Of a stretch of DNA of 64,000 bases, positions 16,485-25,937 are shown in pieces. The notes under the pieces were generated by a model. That model was given only the letters and a program-made list of their open reading frames with translations, had not been told where the DNA came from and made no database searches. The translations under genes were made by a program, and so were the position numbers. This DNA comes from Pyxidicoccus caerfyrddinensis (GTDB lineage Bacteria > Myxococcota > Myxococcia > Myxococcales > Myxococcaceae). Position 1 is the first letter of the stretch; every line of letters begins with the position of its first letter. Location of the stretch: NCBI RefSeq assembly GCF_010894405.1, contig NZ_JAAIYA010000015.1, positions 119,164 to 183,163 of the forward strand. The letters run 5' to 3'.

Positions 16485-19400
16485 CTACCGCTGCTTGCGG
16501 TGGAGCCACTGGTTGCGGCGGCTCAGTTCTTCCTTGCGCTTCGCCAGCTTGTCCGCACGCTCGCGGGTCGCAGCGTCGCCTTCGCCCAGCAACTCCGCGA
16601 GCGAGCGCGCCGTGGGGCGCTGGTACAGGGTGGCGGCCGGCACCTCCACCTGGAGGGCCTGCCTGAGCTGTGCGGAGGCCTGGACGGCGAGGAGTGAGTC
16701 CGCGCCCAGCTCGAAGAAGTTGTCGTCGATGCCCAGCGGGTCGATGCCCAGCACCCCCTGCAGCACCGTGGCGAGCGTGCGCTCCAGGTCATTGCGCGGC
16801 GCCACGTAGGCCGTGGACAGCGCGGGGCGCGGGTGGCTCTTGCGGCCCCCCGTCGCGGTGCCCGCCTGGGCCTGCGAAGCGGTGCGCGCCGACTGCCGCC
16901 GCCGCGACGCGAGGTCCGCCGTGCACACGGCGATGGGACCGCCCGAGGCGCCCGAGAGGATGCGGCGCGTGGCGTCCACGCCCTCGGCGGGGCTCAGCGC
17001 GAACTTCGCGAGCGCCCCCAGCGCGGCGGTGTCGTCCAGCTTCCACGCGTCCCAGCCCACGCTGTGCCAGGGCACGGTGCCCGCGTCGGAGCGCACCTCC
17101 GCGAACGCATCCAGGTACGCGCTGGAGGCCGCGTGTGCCACCTGGCCCAGGCCGCCCAGCACCGAGGACAGCGAGGACATCAGCAGCACGAAGTCGAGGC
17201 CCTCCGCGGGGAGCGCGGCGGCCAGGGCCCGCAGGCCATTCACGCCGGGCTCGAAGTGCGCGGCGCGCTGCTCGGGACCGAGGTCCTGGATGGCCCCCAG
17301 CATGGCGCCCCGCAGTCCGCTCGCGGCGTGGATGACGCCGTCGAGGCGGCCGAAGCGCTCCATCGTGCGGGTCACCGCGCCCTGGAGTTGGGCCGCGTCC
17401 GTCGCATCCACGCCGAGCACCAGCACCTCGGCTCCTGCCGCTTGCAGCGCCTGCGCGGCCTCCACCTTGCGGCGCGTGGCGTCCGTCGGCTCGTGGGTGG
17501 CCAGCCACTGCGCCCACTGGTCCTGGGCCGGGAAGTCCGGGCCCTCCACCAGCGCGAGGCGTGCCTGGAGCGTCTTCGCCAGGTCGGAGGCCAGCACGTG
17601 GCCCGGGCCTTCCAGGCCGTCGGTGACGAGGTACACGCCCTGCACGCGCAGCGGCTGGCTGGACGCGGCGTCCTGCTCCAGCCGTACCGGCTCGAAGGTC
17701 TGTACCCAGCGCTGGCGCCCGCGCCAGGCAACCACCGGCTCCGCGGCGCCCTTGAAGAGCTCCGACAGCAGGTGGTCCGCCAGGACGGCGGCTTCCTCGG
17801 TCCGGCCCGCCGGGGCCACGTCCACCAGCCGGCAGGTGAGGTGCGGGTACTCCTGCGGAATCACGCGGCAGGGGCCGAGCAGCGCCGCCAACTCGGGCAC
17901 CAGTGCGTCCGCGCGCTCCACCTTCGCGGCCCCGCTGGTCGCCACGAACCAGGGCTGCGGCTCCGTCTGTCCCTTCGCGCCCAGCGCCTGCGCGAGCGAC
18001 AGGAGGCTGTGCAGGCCCGTGTCCAGCGCCAGCTCGCGCAGCACGTTGCCCGCCGTCACGCCCCACAGGTGCATGACCCCACCGACGGCATGGCCCTGCT
18101 GCTGGAGCGCGTCCAGCAGCGCGGCGTAGTCCTCGCGCCGCTTCGGGTCCACCGTGAAGCTGCCGTCATTCAACTGGCTGAAGCCCGTGCCGGCGACGAC
18201 GCGCGCCACGGCATGTCCCGCCGCCACCAGCTTCGTAGTGAGCGCGTCCGCCACGCCCACGGTGTCCGCGAACACCAGCCAGCTCCGCACGCCGGCCGCG
18301 GGCCCGGTGGCCACGGCCGTGCGCGGCAGCGGCGCGCGCTTCCACGAGGGCACGTAGAACCAGTCCGCCGGATTGCTGTGCTTCTCCGGCGAAACGGTGT
18401 TGGCGACCGCCGCGGAACGCGCCACGCCCAGGCCGGTGCCAGGGCGGGCATCAATCCAGTAGCGCTGCCGCTCGAAGGGATAGGAGGGCAGCGGCAGCCG
18501 GCGCCGCTGCTCCTTCTTCGTGAAGCCCGCCCAGTCCGGGTGGACGCCGTTGAGCCACAGCTTCCCCAGCGCCGTCACGAGCACCGTCACGTCGTCGGCG
18601 GTCGTCTCGCGCGGGTGCCGCGTGCAGGAAACGGCCACGCGCGTCTCGGCGCCGGGCTGCTGCCGCGCGAGCGAGGCGAGTGTCGTGCCCGGGCCCACCT
18701 CCAGCAACGCGAGCTGCGGCTTCTGTGCGAGCGCACGCAGGCCCGCGTCGAAGCGCACCGCCTGGCGAAGGTGCTGCGCCCAGTACGCCGGGTCCGTGGC
18801 CTGCGCGGCGTCAATCCACGTGCCCGTCACGTTGGACAGGAACGGGAGCTTCGGCGCGTTGCGCTTCACCGCGCGCACCGCGTCCATGAAGGCCGGGAGG
18901 ATGGGGTCCATCATCGCCGAGTGGAACGCGTGCGACGTGTGCAGCTTCGCTACGCCCACGGCCTGGGCCTCCAGCTTCGCCTGGAGCGCCGCAATCGCCT
19001 CCGTCGGCCCCGCCACCACCGTGAGGCGCGGCCCGTTGACGGCGGCCAGCGACAGCTCCGGCGTCAGGTACGGCCGCAGCGCGTCCTCGGAAAGCTGCAC
19101 GCTCAGCATGGAGCCGGCGGGCAGTGACTGCATGAGCTGCCCGCGCTTCGCCACCAGCGCCAGCGCGTCCTTCAATTCGAAGACGCCCGCGAGGCATGCG
19201 GCGACGTACTCGCCCACGCTGTGCCCCAGCATGGCCTGCGGCTTCACGCCCCAGGACATCCACAGCCGCGCCAGTGCGTACTCCACCGCGAAGAGGGCCG
19301 GCTGGGTGAGGGCCGTCTGGCCCAGCTTCTTCGCCGCCTCCTCCGCGCCCGCGGCGTCGGGGTACAGCACCGTGCGCAAATCCAACCCCAGGTGCGGGAG

Positions 19401-21143
19401 CAGGTGCGTGGCGCAGGCGTCCAGGTGCTCACGGAAGACGGGCTCGGCGTCGTACAGCCCGCGCGCCATGCCCACGTACTGCGAGCCCTGGCCCGGGAAG
19501 AGGAAGGCCACCGGCCGGTCCTGCACCTGGGGCGCGTCCGTCAGGCAGCGCGGCGTGCCCTCGGCTTCGAGCGCGGCGAGCGCGTCGTCCCGGTCCGTGC
19601 ACACCAGCACGCGGCGGTGCGACATGGGCTGGCGCCCCACCTGGAGCGTGTACGCCACGTCCGCGAGCGACTGCTCGGGATGCGCCTTCAGGTGCTTCGT
19701 CAGCCGCAGCGTGGCGGCATCCAGCGCGGTGGCGGAGCGGGCCGACAGCGTCAGCATCTGCGCCTTCCGGGCCGGGCCGGAAGGGGGCAGGGCAGGGGCT
19801 TCCTGGAGGACGATGTGCGCGTTGGTGCCGCCCACGCCGAAGGAGCTGACGCCCGCGCGGCGCGGGTGCTTCGGGTGCGCCGGCCAGGGCTCCAGCTTCG
19901 CGTTGACGTAGAAGGGGCTGCCGTCGAAATCAATCTCCGGGCTGGGCTGCTCGAAGTGGAGGCTGGGCACCAGCTCGCGGTGCTGCAGCGACAGCACGGC
20001 CTTGATGAGGCTGGACACACCGGCCGCGTTCGCCAGGTGGCCGATGTTCGTCTTCACCGAGCCGATGGGAATCTTGCGCGCGGTGGTGGTGGCCGCCGGG
20101 GCCGCGGCGCTGGCCTTGCGCGGACGGAACGCCTTGGTGAGCGCGCGCACCTCGATGGGGTCACCCATCTTCGTTCCCGTACCGTGCGCCTCCACGTAGC
20201 CGATGCTCTCCGGCTCGATGCCCGCGGCACCCAGGGCCTCGGCGATGACGGCGGCCTGGCCCTCGACGCTCGGCGCGGTGTAGCCCACCTTCGCCGAGCC
20301 GTCGTTGTTGATGGCGGAGCCCTTGATGACGGCGTGGATGAAGTCGCCGTCCTCCAGCGCGTCCTTCAGGCGCTTGAGCACCACCACGCCCGCGCCGCTG
20401 CCGAACACCGTGCCGTCCGCCTTCGCGTCGAAGGCGCGGCAGTGTCCGTCCGGCGAGACGATGCCGCCGGGCAGGTAGCGGTAGCCCTCCGGGTGCTTCA
20501 CGTGCACGGACACGCCGCCAGCCAGGGCGATGTCACACTCCTCGTTGAGGAGGCTCTGGACGGCGACGTGCGTGGCCACCAGCGACGTGGAGCACGCACT
20601 GGAGATGGAGTAGCTGGGTCCGCGCAGGTTGAGCTTGTACGCGACGCGGGTGCCCAGGAAGTCGCCGCCGTTGGCGACGTCAATCTGCACCTGGTCCAGC
20701 ATGCTGAGCTGGTCCGCGTTGGGCACCAGGTTGTGCAGCAGGTACGTGTTCGTCGGCGCGCCGCCGAAGACACCGATGGCGCCCTTGAAGCCCTCGGGCG
20801 CGTAGCCCGCGCGCTCCAGCGCCTCCCAGCAGCTCTCCAGGAAGACGCGGTGCTGCGGGTCCATCAGCTCCGCCTCGCGGGGCGTGTAGCCGAAGAAGCC
20901 CGCGTCGAAGAGCTCCATGCCCTCCAGCGCCGCGGACGCCTTCACCCACGAGGCGTCCTTGCGCAGGACCGCGTCCACGCCCAGCGCTTCCAGCTCCGCG
21001 TCCTGCACGGGGTGGATGGACTCCACGCCCTCGCGCAGGTTGCGCCAGAAGGCGTCGAGGTCGGGCGCTCCAGGGAAGCGCCCGGTCATGCCGATGATGG
21101 CGATGTCCTGCTCGTCGGCGGCGATGTCGTTGGGCATGGGCAC
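16485..21143 (-). CDS. PKS module KS-AT-KR(degenerate)-ACP
   Basis: Type I PKS of 1552 residues. KS has an intact catalytic centre (SSACSTSL, Cys184; EAHGTGTKMGDP; KTNIGHL). AT has GHSVGEY and HAFH, indicating malonyl-CoA. The KR region is present in full length but looks dead: the nucleotide loop reads TDGLEGPG instead of TGGxGxxG, the catalytic Lys is Gly (EPGVNG), Tyr is His and Asn is Ser (VAHAASSAYLDAF). The ACP has LGADSLLAV. A charged C-terminal tail of Lys, Arg and Glu may be a docking helix. If the KR is inactive, this module leaves a beta-keto group. It lies in the same operon, 37 bp after the upstream PKS gene. I see no DH, ER or MT domain. Confidence 0.93.
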   Translation of the reverse strand: MPMPNDIAADEQDIAIIGMTGRFPGAPDLDAFWRNLREGVESIHPVQDAELEALGVDAVLRKDASWVKASAALEGMELFDAGFFGYTPREAELMDPQHRVFLESCWEALERAGYAPEGFKGAIGVFGGAPTNTYLLHNLVPNADQLSMLDQVQIDVANGGDFLGTRVAYKLNLRGPSYSISSACSTSLVATHVAVQSLLNEECDIALAGGVSVHVKHPEGYRYLPGGIVSPDGHCRAFDAKADGTVFGSGAGVVVLKRLKDALEDGDFIHAVIKGSAINNDGSAKVGYTAPSVEGQAAVIAEALGAAGIEPESIGYVEAHGTGTKMGDPIEVRALTKAFRPRKASAAAPAATTTARKIPIGSVKTNIGHLANAAGVSSLIKAVLSLQHRELVPSLHFEQPSPEIDFDGSPFYVNAKLEPWPAHPKHPRRAGVSSFGVGGTNAHIVLQEAPALPPSGPARKAQMLTLSARSATALDAATLRLTKHLKAHPEQSLADVAYTLQVGRQPMSHRRVLVCTDRDDALAALEAEGTPRCLTDAPQVQDRPVAFLFPGQGSQYVGMARGLYDAEPVFREHLDACATHLLPHLGLDLRTVLYPDAAGAEEAAKKLGQTALTQPALFAVEYALARLWMSWGVKPQAMLGHSVGEYVAACLAGVFELKDALALVAKRGQLMQSLPAGSMLSVQLSEDALRPYLTPELSLAAVNGPRLTVVAGPTEAIAALQAKLEAQAVGVAKLHTSHAFHSAMMDPILPAFMDAVRAVKRNAPKLPFLSNVTGTWIDAAQATDPAYWAQHLRQAVRFDAGLRALAQKPQLALLEVGPGTTLASLARQQPGAETRVAVSCTRHPRETTADDVTVLVTALGKLWLNGVHPDWAGFTKKEQRRRLPLPSYPFERQRYWIDARPGTGLGVARSAAVANTVSPEKHSNPADWFYVPSWKRAPLPRTAVATGPAAGVRSWLVFADTVGVADALTTKLVAAGHAVARVVAGTGFSQLNDGSFTVDPKRREDYAALLDALQQQGHAVGGVMHLWGVTAGNVLRELALDTGLHSLLSLAQALGAKGQTEPQPWFVATSGAAKVERADALVPELAALLGPCRVIPQEYPHLTCRLVDVAPAGRTEEAAVLADHLLSELFKGAAEPVVAWRGRQRWVQTFEPVRLEQDAASSQPLRVQGVYLVTDGLEGPGHVLASDLAKTLQARLALVEGPDFPAQDQWAQWLATHEPTDATRRKVEAAQALQAAGAEVLVLGVDATDAAQLQGAVTRTMERFGRLDGVIHAASGLRGAMLGAIQDLGPEQRAAHFEPGVNGLRALAAALPAEGLDFVLLMSSLSSVLGGLGQVAHAASSAYLDAFAEVRSDAGTVPWHSVGWDAWKLDDTAALGALAKFALSPAEGVDATRRILSGASGGPIAVCTADLASRRRQSARTASQAQAGTATGGRKSHPRPALSTAYVAPRNDLERTLATVLQGVLGIDPLGIDDNFFELGADSLLAVQASAQLRQALQVEVPAATLYQRPTARSLAELLGEGDAATRERADKLAKRKEELSRRNQWLHRKQR

Positions 21144-21180
21144 TGACTCTTCGGGTGTGGGGTCCGTCGGTGTCTACGGC

Positions 21181-24100
21181 TCAGCTCTCGTCTTCGGGCG
21201 CGTCCTCGGAGGACTCACCCCGGCGGGCGCGGCGGGCGCGGCGGCGCGCACCCCGGTCCATGCTGGACTCGTCTTCCTCGGCCGTGGCCACATCGGGCGG
21301 CAGGGTGGCCGCCTTGATGAGCTTCGCCAGCGCGTGCACCGTCGGGCCCTCGTAGAGGCTGACGGCGGGGATGGAGACCTTGAACTGCTCGCGCACGCGG
21401 GCGATGAGCTTCACGCCCACCAGCGAGTTGCCGCCCAGCTCGAAGAAGCTGTCGTGGACGCCCACCTGGGAGATGCCCAGCGTGGACTCCCACAGGCGCG
21501 CAATCGACTCCTCCAGCTCGTCGCGGGGCGCCACGTACGGGTTCTGCAGCGAGGGGCGCGGGGTGCGGTCCTCGGCCCCGGCGTCCTGCTGCACCAGCGC
21601 GCCCTGGGTCTTCTCTTCCTTCTGCTCCGGCCGCGTCCAGCGTGCGGCGCGGGCGGACAGGGAGCTGGTAGACACCGCCACGTGGCCCACCGGGCCCAGC
21701 GAGAGCAGGTGCTCGAAGGCCAGCGCGCCCTCGTCCGCGGAGATGGCCAGCGCGCCGAACGGGGTGGCCGTGGCCAGCGGCGAGGCCGAGCCCTCCTCGA
21801 AGCGCCACGCGTCCCAGCCCACGCTCGTCCAGGGCACCGGGGACTGCTGCGTGTGCTTCGCGGCGAAGGCGTCCATGAAGCCCGTGGCCGCCGTATACGA
21901 GGCCAGCCCCAGGCCGCCCAGCACCGCCGCCAGCGACGAGGCCAGGTGGCAGAAGTCCAGCGTCCGGCCCGCCAGCGCCTCCTCCAGCGCGTACAGGCCC
22001 TGGATGCGGCTGCGGAAGTGGTTGCGCACGTCCTCCGGGCGCGTGTCCGGAATGGCTCGGAAGAGCGCCGGGTCCACGTCGCCCGCCGCGTACACCACGC
22101 CATTCAGCGCGCCGAAGCGCGACACCGTCGCGTCCACGGCCGCCTTGAGCTGCGCCCGGTCGGCCACGTCCGCGGCCACCACGTGCACCTCGGCGCCCTG
22201 CGCCTCCAGCGCCCGCACCTTCTGGATGCGGTGGCTGACCGCGTCCGCCTCACCGTGCGACGTGAGCCACGCGTCCCAGCCGGAGCGCTCTGGCAGCGCG
22301 GTGCGGCTGGCCAGCACCAGCTTCGCCTTCACCTTGCGAGCAATGGCCTTCGCGTGCGCGGTGCCCAGCGTGCCGAAGCCGCCGAGCAGCAGGTACACGC
22401 CGCCCTCGCGCAGCGGCAGGGACTCCGGCTTCGAGGCGGCCTGGGGCACGGACTCGAAGGCCTGCACGTGGCGCTGACCGCCACGGTAGGCGACGGCGGC
22501 CTCCGCGCGGGACGCAGCGGCGCACTCGGCTAGGAGCACGTCCGCCAGCGCGGCCTCCTGCCAGCTCCCCGCCAGCGGGAGGACGACGTCCACCGAGCGA
22601 CAGGACAGGTGCGGGTACTCCTGAGGAATCACGCGGCAGGGACCGAGCACCGTGGCCCACTCCGGTCGGGGCTGCTCGTCCGCGAGCGCCTGCATGCGGT
22701 GCGTGACGGCCACCACCGACACCGGCTTCGCGCCGCCCTGCTTCCCCAGCGCCTGCGCGAGGAAGAGCAGGCTGGAGAAGCCCCGCTCCAGCGCCGTGTC
22801 GAGCGCCGTCTCGCCGGAGGACTGCTCCGGCTCCGCGCTCCACAGGTGGAGGATGCGGTCCGGCGCGAAGCCGTCGGCGGTGAGGGCCTCCAGCAGCGAC
22901 GCGTAGCCCGCGGCGTCCTTCGGGTCCACCGTCCACTGGCGCGCGGCCACCTGCGCGGTGCGCGGGCCCGGGGTGAGGGTGATGACGTCCTGGCCCACGT
23001 CGGCCAGCCGCTTCGCCACCTGTCCGCCCAGGCCGTCCGGGCCCGGGGTGAAGAGCCACCAGCAGGCCTTCGTCTTCGCCCACTCACCGGAGGCGAGCGG
23101 CAGCGTGCGCTTCCACGTGGGCAGGTAGAACCAGCGCGACACGTCCTGCTTCTGGTCCGCGCCCGCCGTCTCGTCCACGTGGGCCGTAGCGGTGTGGGAG
23201 ATCTTCTTCGGCTCCACCCAGAACTTCTGGCGCTCGAAGGGTGCGGTGGGCAGGGGGATGCGGCGGCGGCGCTCGCCGTCGAGGAACGCGTCCCAGTCCG
23301 CGTCCACGCCCGCCAGCCACAGCCGGCCCAGGGCGTTGAGGAGGAACTCCGCGTCGGAGTGGTTCTCCTTCGGGTGGCGCAGCGAAGTGACGAAGGCGTG
23401 CTTCGCGCCCTTCGCCGGGTGCTGGCGCGACAGCGTGGCCAGCGTGTTGCCGGGGCCCACCTCGAGGAGGATGGCGTCCGCGTCCTTCAGCAGCTCGCCC
23501 ACGCCGTCCGCGAAGCGCACCGCGCCGCGCAGGTGCTTCGCCCAGTAGTCCGGGCTCGTCGCCTCCTCGGTGGTGATCCACTTGCCCGTCACGTTGGACA
23601 GGTAGGGCACCGTGGGCGCGTTGCGCTTCACCTTGCGCACGGCGTCGCGGAAGGCGTCCAGGATGGGGTCCATCATGGACGAGTGGAACGCGTGCGAGGT
23701 GTGCAGCCGCGAAGTGGCCACGCTCCGGGACGCGAGCTGCGCCGCGAAGGACTCCACCGCGTCCACCGGCCCCGCCACCACGCACGTGCCGGGGCTGTTC
23801 ACCGCCGCCACCGACAGCGTCGCGGGCAGCAGCGCCGTCACCTCGGACTCCGGCAGGGAAACGGCCAGCATGGTGCCCGCCGGCATGCCCTGCATCAGCC
23901 GGCCGCGCGCGGCCACCAGCGAAAGCGCGTCGTCCAGCGAGAAGACGCCCGCGAGGCAGGCGGCCACGTACTCACCGATGCTGTGGCCCAGCATGGCGCG
24001 CGGCTTCACGCCCCACGCCATCCACCGGCGCGCCAGCGCGTACTCGATGACGAAGAGCGCGGGCTGCGTGAGCGCCGTCTGCTTCAGGCGCTCGGTCGCG

Positions 24101-25881
24101 GCCTCCTTCTGCGCGGCGGGCGGGTAGAGCACCGTGCGCAAGTCCAGGCCGAGGTGCGGCTTGAGCTTCTCCGCGCACGCGTCCACGTCCGCGCGGAAGC
24201 CGGCCTCCGTCTCGTAGAGCTGCCGGCCCATGTCCACGTACTGCGCGCCCTGACCGGAGAAGAGGAACATCACCGGCCGGCCCGCGGAGTCCTGCACGCC
24301 GGAGAGCACGCGCTGCGGGTCTCTGGAGCCCAGCGCCTCCACCGCGTCCGCCACCGTGCGGCACACCAGCGCGCGGCGCTTGCCGAAGCGCTTGCGGCCC
24401 ACCTGAAGCGTGAAGGCCACGTCCGCCAGGGACACGTCGGGGTTGGCCTTCAGATGTGACACCAGCCGGTCCGTGGCGGTCTCCAGCGCGGTGTCCGTGC
24501 GGGCCGACAGCAGCAGCAGTTGCGCGGGGCGGCGGGGCGCGTCGGTGGCCGGCAGCGGCGGGGCCTCTTCCAAGATGGCGTGGGCGTTGGTGCCGCCCAT
24601 GCCCAGCGAGCTGACGCCCGCGCGGCGTGGCGTGGCACCCTCCGGCCAGTCACGCAGCTGCGTGTTCACGAAGAAGGGGCTGTTGGCGAAGTCGATGGCC
24701 GGGTTGGGCGTGTCGTAGTTGAGGTGGGGCACCAGCTTCTTGTGGTACAGCGACAGCGCCACCTTCATGAAGCCCACCGCGCCCGCCGCCGAGTCCAGGT
24801 GGCCGACGTTCGTCTTCGCCGAGCCCAGCGCGCAGAACTGCTTCGCGTCCGTGCCCTGGCGGAAGGCCTGCGTCAGCGCCGCGACTTCAATCGGGTCACC
24901 CACCTGCGTGGCGGTGCCGTGCGCCTCCACGTAGCTGATGGTGTCCGGCGTCACGCCCGCCACCGCCTGCGCGAGGGCAATCGCCTCCGCATGGCCGTCC
25001 ACGCTGGGGGCCATGTAGCTGACCTTGTGGGAGCCGTCGTTGTTGCAGGCCGAGCCCTTCACCACCGCGTAGATGGTGTCGCCGTCGCGCACCGCGTCGT
25101 CCAGACGCTTGAGCATGAGGACGGCCGAGCCGTGGCCCGCGACGAAGCCCTGGGCCTTGGCGTCGAAGGTGTGGCAGTGCCCGTCCGGCGCCGTGGTGCC
25201 GCCCTCGTAGTAGAGGTAGCCCGCCTTCTCCGGGAAGTGGATGGAGACGCCGCCGGCCAGCGCCGCGTCACACTCGTACGCCAGCAGGCTCTGGCAGGCG
25301 AAGTGGATGCAGGTGAGGGACGTGGACGAGGACGACTGCACCGTGACGGCCGGGCCCTTGAGGTTGAGCCGGTACGCCACCTCGGTGGTGAGGCTGTCCT
25401 TGTCGTTGCCGATGGACGCCTGGAGGCTCTCCAGCGACGCGACGTGGGCCAGGTGCGCGTAGATGTTGTTGAGCAGGTACGTGTTCATGCTCATGCCGCC
25501 GAACACGCCCACGCGGCCGGGCTGGCGCTCCGGGCTGTAGCCCGCGCCTTCCATGGCCTCCCACGCGCACTCCAGGAAGACGCGGTGCTGCGGGTCCATC
25601 AGCGCGGCCTCGCGCGGGTTGAGCCCGAAGAAGGCCGCGTCGAACATCTCCGCGTCGCCGAGCACGCCGCCCGCCTTCACGTAGTTGGGCGCCCGCACGA
25701 TGGCCGGGTCGATGCCCTCCGCGATGAGCTCCTCCTCCGTGAAGAAGGAGATGCCTTCCACGCCGCCACAGAGGTTCTTCCAGAAGTCCGCCACCGTCTT
25801 CGCGCCTGGAAGCCGGGCCCCCATGCCGATGACGGCAATGCCCTCCAAGCCCCCGCCCTCTGTCTCAATCTCGGTGCTCAT
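21181..25881 (-). CDS. PKS module KS(Cys to Ser)-AT-KR-ACP
   Basis: Type I PKS of 1566 residues. The KS fold and both histidine motifs are kept (EAHGTATQVGDP, KTNVGHL), but the nucleophile motif reads QSSSSTSL, so the active-site Cys is Ser185. AT has GHSIGEY and HAFH (malonyl type). KR has GGFGTLG, and catalytic Ser and Tyr are present (LASSLAAV, SYTAAT), but Lys is replaced by Arg (RSRIQG) and Asn by Thr, so its activity is doubtful. The ACP has LGGNSLVGV. The C-terminus is Arg- and Glu-rich. The protein receives the product of the FAAL-NRPS gene that ends 56 bp upstream. Whether the Ser-KS condenses, only decarboxylates, or passes the chain on is unknown; Ser-type KS domains are known from some polyene loading modules. 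Confidence 0.92.
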   Translation of the reverse strand: MSTEIETEGGGLEGIAVIGMGARLPGAKTVADFWKNLCGGVEGISFFTEEELIAEGIDPAIVRAPNYVKAGGVLGDAEMFDAAFFGLNPREAALMDPQHRVFLECAWEAMEGAGYSPERQPGRVGVFGGMSMNTYLLNNIYAHLAHVASLESLQASIGNDKDSLTTEVAYRLNLKGPAVTVQSSSSTSLTCIHFACQSLLAYECDAALAGGVSIHFPEKAGYLYYEGGTTAPDGHCHTFDAKAQGFVAGHGSAVLMLKRLDDAVRDGDTIYAVVKGSACNNDGSHKVSYMAPSVDGHAEAIALAQAVAGVTPDTISYVEAHGTATQVGDPIEVAALTQAFRQGTDAKQFCALGSAKTNVGHLDSAAGAVGFMKVALSLYHKKLVPHLNYDTPNPAIDFANSPFFVNTQLRDWPEGATPRRAGVSSLGMGGTNAHAILEEAPPLPATDAPRRPAQLLLLSARTDTALETATDRLVSHLKANPDVSLADVAFTLQVGRKRFGKRRALVCRTVADAVEALGSRDPQRVLSGVQDSAGRPVMFLFSGQGAQYVDMGRQLYETEAGFRADVDACAEKLKPHLGLDLRTVLYPPAAQKEAATERLKQTALTQPALFVIEYALARRWMAWGVKPRAMLGHSIGEYVAACLAGVFSLDDALSLVAARGRLMQGMPAGTMLAVSLPESEVTALLPATLSVAAVNSPGTCVVAGPVDAVESFAAQLASRSVATSRLHTSHAFHSSMMDPILDAFRDAVRKVKRNAPTVPYLSNVTGKWITTEEATSPDYWAKHLRGAVRFADGVGELLKDADAILLEVGPGNTLATLSRQHPAKGAKHAFVTSLRHPKENHSDAEFLLNALGRLWLAGVDADWDAFLDGERRRRIPLPTAPFERQKFWVEPKKISHTATAHVDETAGADQKQDVSRWFYLPTWKRTLPLASGEWAKTKACWWLFTPGPDGLGGQVAKRLADVGQDVITLTPGPRTAQVAARQWTVDPKDAAGYASLLEALTADGFAPDRILHLWSAEPEQSSGETALDTALERGFSSLLFLAQALGKQGGAKPVSVVAVTHRMQALADEQPRPEWATVLGPCRVIPQEYPHLSCRSVDVVLPLAGSWQEAALADVLLAECAAASRAEAAVAYRGGQRHVQAFESVPQAASKPESLPLREGGVYLLLGGFGTLGTAHAKAIARKVKAKLVLASRTALPERSGWDAWLTSHGEADAVSHRIQKVRALEAQGAEVHVVAADVADRAQLKAAVDATVSRFGALNGVVYAAGDVDPALFRAIPDTRPEDVRNHFRSRIQGLYALEEALAGRTLDFCHLASSLAAVLGGLGLASYTAATGFMDAFAAKHTQQSPVPWTSVGWDAWRFEEGSASPLATATPFGALAISADEGALAFEHLLSLGPVGHVAVSTSSLSARAARWTRPEQKEEKTQGALVQQDAGAEDRTPRPSLQNPYVAPRDELEESIARLWESTLGISQVGVHDSFFELGGNSLVGVKLIARVREQFKVSIPAVSLYEGPTVHALAKLIKAATLPPDVATAEEDESSMDRGARRRARRARRGESSEDAPEDES

Positions 25882-25937
25882 GAAGTCGTCGTCCCTGCTG
25901 GCCGCGTCACGCGGCGTGGAAGTCAGTGCCTGAATTC

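Noticed and set aside
25320..25345. KS Cys to Ser as a sequencing error
   Set aside because: Three positions differ from the TAC motif and the frame is intact, so a simple base error does not explain it.
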